Of a DNA stretch of 64,000 nucleotides, positions 58,995 to 64,000 are shown piece after piece (the first letter of the stretch is position 1; each line of letters begins with the position of its first letter). This DNA comes from Planosporangium thailandense (GTDB lineage: Bacteria; Actinomycetota; Actinomycetes; Mycobacteriales; Micromonosporaceae), in assembly GCF_011947195.1 (NCBI RefSeq), contig NZ_JAATVY010000031.1, positions 1 through 64,000 of the forward strand. Direction: 5' to 3'. A model generated the notes under the pieces. It ran no database searches. It saw nothing but the letters and a program-made list of their open reading frames with translations, and was not told the DNA's origin. The position numbers and the translations under genes are program-made.

Positions 58995-60362
58995 ATGTCT
59001 GGGCTGTGCACCGACCTGTACGAGCTGCGGATGGCCGCCAGCTACCTGCGCCGCGACATGGCCGGGCCGGCGACCTTCAGCCTGTTCGCGCGGTCGCTGC
59101 CGCGCGAACGCGGGTTCCTGGTCGCCGCCGGCCTCGCCGACGCGCTGGCGTTCCTGGCGGACTTCCAGCTCGACGAGGCCGAGCTGGACTACCTGCGGAC
59201 GACCCGGAGCCTGCCCGAGGACGCGGTCGAGGCGCTCGCCGAGCTGCGGTTCACCGGTGACGTGTGCGCCGTGCCGGAGGGCCGGCTGGTGTTCGCCGGT
59301 GAGCCGCTGCTCGAGGTCACCGCGCCGATCGCGCAGGCGCAGCTGGTCGAGACGGCGATGCTCAACTTCGTCACGTACCAGACCACGATCGCGTCGAAGG
59401 CCGCCCGCTGCCGGCTGGCCGCCCGTGACGCCGACCTGATCGAGTTCGCCTTCCGGCGTACCCACGGCCTCGAGGCCGCCGTCGCCGTCGCCCGGTGCTC
59501 GGCGATCGTGGGCTTCGCCGCCACCAGCAACGTGGAGGCCGCCCGCCGGTACGGGCTCGTGCCCAGCGGCACGATGGCGCACTCGTTCGTCGAGGCGTTC
59601 CCCGACGAGCGCAGCGCCTTCGCCGCGTTCGCCGCCGACTATCCCCGTGGCACGGTGTTCCTCGTCGACACCTACGACCCCCTCGGCGGCGTCCGCGCCG
59701 CCGTCGACGTGGCCCGGCAGCTCCACCTGCCGCGGCCGATCGGGGTCCGGCTGGACTCGGGCGACCTGGCCGGCCTCGCCGTCGCCGCCCGCCGGCTGCT
59801 CGACTCCGAGGGGTTCGCCGACGCCCGGATCGTCGCGAGCGGCGGGCTCGACGAGTACGACATCGCCGACCTCGTCGCGGCGCGGGTGCCGATCGACGCC
59901 TACGGCGTGGGGACCAGGATGGGGGTGTCCGCCGACGCGCCGTGCCTGGACACCGCGTACAAGCTCGTCGCGTACGGCGACCGGCCGGTGATGAAGCTGT
60001 CGACCGGTAAGACGACGCTGCCGGGCGCCAAGCAGGTCTTCCGGGGCGCGACGGTCGGCGACGACGTCATCGGGTTGCGCGACGAGCCGGCGCCGCCGGG
60101 CCGTACGCCCGTGCTGCGTCCCGTCATGGCCGGTGGGCGGCGGCTCGCCGACGGCTCCGGGCGCGGACCGGCCGACGAGGTCGCCGCGGCGGGCCGCCGG
60201 TTCGCCGCGGACCTCGCGCACCTGACCGAGCCGGCGCGCCGGCTGCGCGGGCCCGCTCCGCCCGTGCCCGGGATGACCCTGGCGCTGCGCCGGCTGCTGG
60301 AGAACGTGCGGGGCAGCCTGTACGACCGGCTGGCGGCCGAGCGCCTTCCGGTGTCGGGCTGA
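58995..60362 (+). CDS. pncB: Nicotinate phosphoribosyltransferase
   Basis: A 455-residue NAPRTase from the ATG at 58995, with GCAGGAGA upstream. Landmarks are LCTDLYELRMAASYL, MLNFVTYQTTIASKAARC, RRTHGLEAAVAVARCSAIVGFAATSNVEAARRYG, the catalytic-site SGTMAHSFVEAF with the His that is phosphorylated in PncB, and IGVRLDSGDLAGL for phosphoribose binding. It salvages nicotinate into NAD. In mycobacteria the pncB2 copy is hypoxia-induced through DosR; this gene has the same CapA and Usp-type neighbours, so it may be a second, stress-induced copy. Its end is 6 bp from the convergent P450 stop. Confidence 0.93.
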   Translation: MSGLCTDLYELRMAASYLRRDMAGPATFSLFARSLPRERGFLVAAGLADALAFLADFQLDEAELDYLRTTRSLPEDAVEALAELRFTGDVCAVPEGRLVFAGEPLLEVTAPIAQAQLVETAMLNFVTYQTTIASKAARCRLAARDADLIEFAFRRTHGLEAAVAVARCSAIVGFAATSNVEAARRYGLVPSGTMAHSFVEAFPDERSAFAAFAADYPRGTVFLVDTYDPLGGVRAAVDVARQLHLPRPIGVRLDSGDLAGLAVAARRLLDSEGFADARIVASGGLDEYDIADLVAARVPIDAYGVGTRMGVSADAPCLDTAYKLVAYGDRPVMKLSTGKTTLPGAKQVFRGATVGDDVIGLRDEPAPPGRTPVLRPVMAGGRRLADGSGRGPADEVAAAGRRFAADLAHLTEPARRLRGPAPPVPGMTLALRRLLENVRGSLYDRLAAERLPVSG

Positions 60363-60368
60363 CGTGCC

Positions 60369-61619
60369 TCAGACGCGGACCGGGAGGTGGATCGGGCCGC
60401 GGATGGTGTTGGAGTTGCGGCGGCGGATCGCGCCGGCGCGGCGCAGCCGGGGCATCCGCTCGGCGAGGGCCTGCAGCGCGATCGTCGCTTCGAGCCGGGC
60501 CAGCGGCGCGCCGAGGCAGTAGTGGATGCCGCTGGAGAACGCCAGGTGGTCGGCGGTCTGCTCGCGCTGGATGTCGTACCGGTCGGGCTCGGGGTACGCC
60601 TCCGGATCGCGGTTCGCCCCACCGATAAGCGTCACCACGAGCTGGTCCTTGCGCACCGGCGTGCCGTCGAGTTCGAGCGGCTCCAGCGCGAACCGGGCGG
60701 TCCGTTGCACCGGCGGGTCGAACCGCAGCGTCTCCTCGATCGCGTTGGCGGCCAGGGCCGGCGGGTCGGCGCGCAGCGCCGCCCACTGCCCCGGGTGGTC
60801 GAGCAGGGCGTTGACCGCGTTGCCGATCAGGTTGACCGTCGTCTCGAACCCCGCGAGCAGCAGCAGAACGCACATCGGCAGCATCTCGGCCGGTTTCACC
60901 TGGTCGCCCTCTGCCGCGACGACGCGGCTGACCACGTCGTCGGCCGGCTCCCGGCGGCGCAGCGCGAAGAGGCTTTCGAACAGCGCGGTCAGCTCCCTGT
61001 TCGCCGCGTGCAGCGCGGCCGCGTGGGACAGCGAGCGGATACCGTCAAGCGCGCCGCCGAGAACGGTCCCGTAGCGCGCGAACGTCGCCGCGTCGGCGTC
61101 CGGTACGCCGAGCAGATCGGTGATGACGGCGATCGGCAGGGGCGACGCGAACGCGGACACCAGGTCGAAGCGGCCCGCCGCTTCGGCGCGGTCCAGCAGC
61201 CCGTGCACCGTGTACTCGATCCGCGGCCGGTAGCCGGCCATCTGCCTCGGGCTGAACGCCGGCTGCGCGAGCCGGCGCAGCCGCGTGTGGTCGGGCGGGT
61301 TCATCTCGAGAAATGACAGGTCCACGCCCTGGGTGACCGGCTCCGGCTCCGGGCTGTCGGCCGGTCGTACGCCGAACCTGCGGTCGCGCAGCACCGTCTC
61401 GCAGATGCGATGGCTGGTGGTCGCCCAGTTGCCCAGCCGGGTCGGCGACAGCGCCCCGGCCCGGCGCATCCGCTCGTAGATCGCGTACGGGTCGTCGCGG
61501 CCCGGCCGCAGGTTGAGCAGGGCCATCGGGTCACGGCGGGCGTAGCCGGCGAGCGCGACGTCGAGGCGCTGGCGGTACAGGGAGGTGGTGAACGCGAAAG
61601 CCTGGTGGAACTGACCCAT
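60369..61619 (-). CDS. Cytochrome P450
   Basis: A 416-residue bacterial P450 from the ATG at 61619 (GGAAGGGG nine bases upstream). The I-helix is LLLLAGFETTVNLIG, the ExxR is EETLRF, the PERF-like stretch is ANRDPEAYPEPDRYDIQR and the haem-binding loop is FSSGIHYCLGAPLARLEA with Cys near residue 367. The I-helix lacks the usual acidic residue before Thr-Thr only in part (FETT is kept). It needs a ferredoxin partner that is not in the window. It lies 26 bp after the TetR gene on the same strand and is probably in its operon. The substrate is unknown. Confidence 0.94.
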   Translation of the reverse strand: MGQFHQAFAFTTSLYRQRLDVALAGYARRDPMALLNLRPGRDDPYAIYERMRRAGALSPTRLGNWATTSHRICETVLRDRRFGVRPADSPEPEPVTQGVDLSFLEMNPPDHTRLRRLAQPAFSPRQMAGYRPRIEYTVHGLLDRAEAAGRFDLVSAFASPLPIAVITDLLGVPDADAATFARYGTVLGGALDGIRSLSHAAALHAANRELTALFESLFALRRREPADDVVSRVVAAEGDQVKPAEMLPMCVLLLLAGFETTVNLIGNAVNALLDHPGQWAALRADPPALAANAIEETLRFDPPVQRTARFALEPLELDGTPVRKDQLVVTLIGGANRDPEAYPEPDRYDIQREQTADHLAFSSGIHYCLGAPLARLEATIALQALAERMPRLRRAGAIRRRNSNTIRGPIHLPVRV

Positions 61620-61645
61620 GGGTGCGGCCCCTTCCGTGTGGCCGG

Positions 61646-62233
61646 TCAAGTTGATGGTTGCGGCGGGCCCAGTCCGCGCAGGAACGTCTCGACCACGAGG
61701 TCAGGCGCGTCGCGCGGCGCGAGATGCCCGGAGCCGACGGACTCGGCTGCGACGTAGACGAGCGAATGGAACGCGTGGAGCAGCCAGAAGTCCGCTACGT
61801 CCGCGCGCATGACGCCGCGGCCCTGGGCACGCTTGAGCACGGCCAGCGCCTGCGATTCGACGCGCTGCCAACGCCGCCCGATCTCCTCGACATGGTCGAA
61901 GATCGGGTTACGCCACAGGAACGCCAGCTGAGGACCGATCGGGACCATGGCCTCGACGAGCGCGCGCAGGCCACCGTCGTCCGACTCCGCGCGATCGGCG
62001 GCGGCCACCACCTGCTCCCACCGGTCGAGCGCCCGGTGGGCGACGGCCCGCAACAGGTCGTCGCGCGTGGCGTAGTGCTTGTGCAGTGTGGTGCGACCGA
62101 TGCCGGCGGCCCACGCGACCTCACTGAGCGGCGCGGACGGATCGGCCACGAGGACTTCGGCGGCGATGTCGAGCAGTGCGGCGTCGTGCAGTGCGGCCGC
62201 GCTGTCGCGCCGGGTACGAGTGCGAGCACTCAT
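61646..62233 (-). CDS. TetR-family transcriptional regulator
   Basis: A 195-residue TetR protein from the ATG at 62233 (GTG 62239 possible). The helix-turn-helix is APLSEVAWAAGIGRTTLHKHYATRDDLLRAV. The C-terminal domain is a generic ligand pocket. Upstream, TGTTCAC occurs twice 22 bp apart, which may be its operator. It is co-oriented with the P450 gene and probably controls it. Confidence 0.92.
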   Translation of the reverse strand: MSARTRTRRDSAAALHDAALLDIAAEVLVADPSAPLSEVAWAAGIGRTTLHKHYATRDDLLRAVAHRALDRWEQVVAAADRAESDDGGLRALVEAMVPIGPQLAFLWRNPIFDHVEEIGRRWQRVESQALAVLKRAQGRGVMRADVADFWLLHAFHSLVYVAAESVGSGHLAPRDAPDLVVETFLRGLGPPQPST

Positions 62234-62255
62234 GTTCACCACGGTACATCGATGT

Positions 62256-62804
62256 TCACAACTCGGATAGGCCCGCGCGCCGTCCGCTCCCCCGACCGGC
62301 ACCTGACGTCGGTGGCGACGCGACCGTACGCAGCAGCGCCCCGAGGAGCCGTTCGAGCGCCGCGCGGTCGCCGTCGGTCAGACCCCCGAGGATCCCAGCC
62401 TCGTTCGTCAGGTGCTCCTCGATGAGCTGGTCGGTCAGGCTCACTCCGGCGGCGGTCAGCCCCACGACCCGACCCCGGGCGTCGACCTCGGAGACCGAGC
62501 GCGACACGAGCCCGCGGGCGATCAGCCGGTCCACCCGCTTGGTCACCGCACCGGTGGTGACGAGCATCCGCTCGCTCAACTGGCCGGGCGTGAGCCGGAA
62601 CGGGGCGCCCTCCCGGCGTAGGGCCGCGAGCACGTCGAACTCGCCGTTGCCGAGGCCCGCAGCGGCGAACGGCGGCCGCAGCGCCACGTCGAGCGCCTCG
62701 GCCAGACGCTGGACGCGACCGATGATCAGCAACGGGCTGGGGTCGAGGTCGGGCCGCTCACGACGCCACTGGCGAACGATCTCGGTGACACGGTCCTCAG
62801 GCAT
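62256..62804 (-). CDS. MarR-family transcriptional regulator
   Basis: A 182-residue MarR protein from the ATG at 62804. The wing region is LTPGQLSERMLVTTGAVTKRVDRLIARGLVSRSVSEVDARGRVVGLT. It is divergent from the DsbA-like gene; two similar dyads in the 39-bp gap are its likely operators. The sequence LGNGEFDVLAALRREG is typical of redox- or phenolic-responsive members. Confidence 0.92.
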   Translation of the reverse strand: MPEDRVTEIVRQWRRERPDLDPSPLLIIGRVQRLAEALDVALRPPFAAAGLGNGEFDVLAALRREGAPFRLTPGQLSERMLVTTGAVTKRVDRLIARGLVSRSVSEVDARGRVVGLTAAGVSLTDQLIEEHLTNEAGILGGLTDGDRAALERLLGALLRTVASPPTSGAGRGSGRRAGLSEL

Positions 62805-62806
62805 GG

Positions 62807-62854
62807 TTGCATCATACCTTCCACGGAAGATAAAGTCCCTTCCATGGAAGATAC
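62807..62854 (+). promoter_or_regulatory. MarR operators and leaderless promoter of the DsbA-like gene
   Basis: TTGCAT (62807-62812) and GATAAA (62829-62834), 16 bp apart, form a promoter whose start would be at about 62841, three bases before the ATG. Two related dyads, CCTTCCACGGAAGATA (centre 62825) and CCTTCCATGGAAGATA (centre 62845), lie 20 bp apart; the second contains the ATG itself. Binding there would block both divergent genes. Confidence 0.65.
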
Positions 62855-63470
62855 TCTGGTCGGCCCTCCCCACCCGACGGTCACCGCGTTCGTGGACCCC
62901 TCCTGCCCGTTCGCCTGGATCACGTCACGGTGGCTCATGGAGGTGGCGCGGCTACGACCGATCACCCTGCGATTCGAGGTCATGAGCCTCGCTGTGATCA
63001 ACGAGCACCGTGAGCTGGAGCCGTGGTACCGCGAGTTCAACGACCGGGCCTGGGGCCCGGCGCGGGTATGCGCCGCGGCGGTCGCACGACACGGACACGA
63101 GGCCCTCACCACGCTGTACCCGGCGCTCGGACGGCGAATCCATGACGAAGGCGACAAGGACTTCGACAGCGTCATCCCGGCGGCGCTCGCCGAGGCCGGC
63201 CTCCCCGGTGACCTCTCCCAGGTCGCTCACACCACCGACGCCGACGACCACATGCGGGCGAGCACCGCACGCGCCCGACAACTCGTGGGCGAGGACCTGG
63301 GCGTACCGACGGTGGTCGTCGACGACGTGGCCTTCTTCGGCCCGGTGCTCAGCCGCATCCCCCGCGGCGACGAAGCCCTGCGCGTCTTCGAGGGCGCCCG
63401 CCTGCTGGCCGGCTGCCGGGCGTTCACGGAGCTCAAGCGCGCGCGGACCGACGACCTCAGCTTCGCGTAG
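62844..63470 (+). CDS. DsbA-family thioredoxin-fold protein (Rv2466c-like)
   Basis: A 208-residue protein that resembles the mycothiol-dependent reductase Rv2466c, which reduces nitro drugs. The active site is DPSCPFAW: the first Cys is kept, the second Cys of CPWC is replaced by Ala, so it would work by a monothiol, mycothiol-using mechanism. Further family features are EPWYREFNDRAWGPARVCAA and LGVPTVVVDDVAFFGPVLSR. The start ATG lies inside the upstream operator, and the mRNA is probably leaderless. It is divergent from the MarR gene, its likely redox-responsive repressor. Confidence 0.88.
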   Translation: MEDTLVGPPHPTVTAFVDPSCPFAWITSRWLMEVARLRPITLRFEVMSLAVINEHRELEPWYREFNDRAWGPARVCAAAVARHGHEALTTLYPALGRRIHDEGDKDFDSVIPAALAEAGLPGDLSQVAHTTDADDHMRASTARARQLVGEDLGVPTVVVDDVAFFGPVLSRIPRGDEALRVFEGARLLAGCRAFTELKRARTDDLSFA

Positions 63471-63482
63471 CGGACGCCTGCG

Positions 63483-64000
63483 ATGACCACCACACCGGCT
63501 CAGCACGAGAAAGCGCGCAAGCTGCGCGCACTCCACCTGCAGCCCCCGATCCTCGTTCTGGTCAACGCCTGGGACGTGGCGTCCGCCCGGGCGGTCGCGG
63601 CGGTACCGGGCTGCCGGGCCGTCGCGACCGCGAGCCACTCCATCGCCGCGGCCCACGGCTACGACGACGGCGAACACATGCCGGTCGAGTTGATGGTCAC
63701 GGCGATCGCGCGCATCGCCGCGGCGGTGGACCTTCCGGTGACCGCCGACCTGGAAGCCGGCTACGGCGACGCCGCCGGCACGGTGCGCGCCGCCATCCGC
63801 GCCGGGGCCGTCGGCGGAAACCTCGAGGACGCCATGGCGCCGCTCGACCACGCCGTACGCGCGGTCGAAGCCGCCGGGGCCGCGAGCCGCGCGGAGAACC
63901 TTCCCTTCGTGCTCAACGCCCGGACGGATGCCTACCTCGCCGGCCCGCCCGAGACCGCCCTCACCGAATCGATCGAACGCGGCACGGCCTACCTCGCGGC
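63483..64000 (+). CDS. Isocitrate lyase / PEP mutase family protein, 3' end outside window
   Basis: The first 172 codons are visible from the ATG at 63483, 13 bp after the DsbA-like stop. The TIM-barrel motifs are LVLVNAWDVASARAVAA, VATASHSIAAAHGYDDG, LPVTADLEAGYGD with the metal-binding acids and GAVGGNLEDAM. The subgroup is carboxyphosphonoenolpyruvate mutase-like / methylisocitrate lyase-like, often of unknown substrate. Where family members have KKCGH at the active site, the visible part does not show it. It is probably co-transcribed with the DsbA-like gene. Confidence 0.88.
   Translation, partial: MTTTPAQHEKARKLRALHLQPPILVLVNAWDVASARAVAAVPGCRAVATASHSIAAAHGYDDGEHMPVELMVTAIARIAAAVDLPVTADLEAGYGDAAGTVRAAIRAGAVGGNLEDAMAPLDHAVRAVEAAGAASRAENLPFVLNARTDAYLAGPPETALTESIERGTAYLA

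Noticed and set aside
60369-63470. Part of a secondary-metabolite gene cluster.
   Set aside because: There is a P450 with a TetR regulator, but no synthase, cyclase or tailoring set nearby.

Overview
The window is high-GC DNA, densely packed with genes whose ends often overlap by 1-4 bases (ATGA, GTGA) and that frequently start with GTG. Gene content points to an actinomycete: a complete conservon (cvnABCD), a mycothiol-dependent isomerase-family protein, an ECF42-type sigma factor with its DGPF partner, a trans-acting enoyl reductase-like protein, an Rv2466c-like DsbA protein and many lipoproteins. A methyl-accepting chemotaxis protein, a GGDEF-EAL protein and a REC-HDOD protein suggest a motile, c-di-GMP-using lineage. 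A zoospore-forming member of the Micromonosporaceae or a neighbouring family is my best inference; the sequence does not prove it.

Layout. 1-6.3 kb: a truncated subtilase, two response regulators (one with an HDOD domain) led by a newly noticed 46-residue ORF, an MscS channel, a CtaG-type oxidase assembly protein and an LCP ligase. 6.4-12.4 kb: a GGDEF-EAL protein divergent from three tandem copies of an orphan LivJ-type binding lipoprotein. 12.6-18.3 kb: an alpha/beta hydrolase, a saccharopine-dehydrogenase-like reductase, a BlaI repressor, a membrane-anchored family-3 binding protein coupled to an unknown polytopic membrane protein, and a flavodoxin. 18.9-22.9 kb: the conservon. 22.9-31.5 kb: membrane proteins (LPG-synthase-like, two MFS, DedA), a LysR regulator, a DHFR-like reductase and a GH18 protein. 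32.2-35.2 kb: a nucleic-acid repair group (ATP-dependent ligase, endonuclease V, 2'-5' RNA ligase). 35.3-40.5 kb: lytic transglycosylase, Asp-box protein with MoaD partner, SH3b-GH73 wall hydrolase, DUF5655. 40.6-46.7 kb: a MocR regulator divergent from a binding-protein/nitrilase/polar amino acid ABC operon. 46.7-54.8 kb: ECF42 pair, MDMPI, MCP, methyltransferase, NlpC/P60 hydrolase, MarR-MFS operon. 54.9-60.4 kb: CapA, universal stress protein and GH65 in one overlapping operon, divergent from a nicotinate phosphoribosyltransferase. 60.4-64 kb: TetR-P450, MarR, DsbA-like and a truncated PEP mutase/isocitrate lyase family gene.

Three patterns run across genes. First, many stop codons are followed at once by short perfect or near-perfect tandem repeats (14-21 bp units) that usually carry a further stop codon in each unit. 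Second, three intergenic perfect inverted repeats have 19-21 bp arms that are themselves partly palindromic. Third, the CapA-USP-GH65/PncB block repeats the gene families of the mycobacterial DosR dormancy regulon, and the shared promoter holds two tandem DosR-like boxes. This block and the triple binding protein facing a c-di-GMP enzyme are the most promising candidates for a system worth testing.
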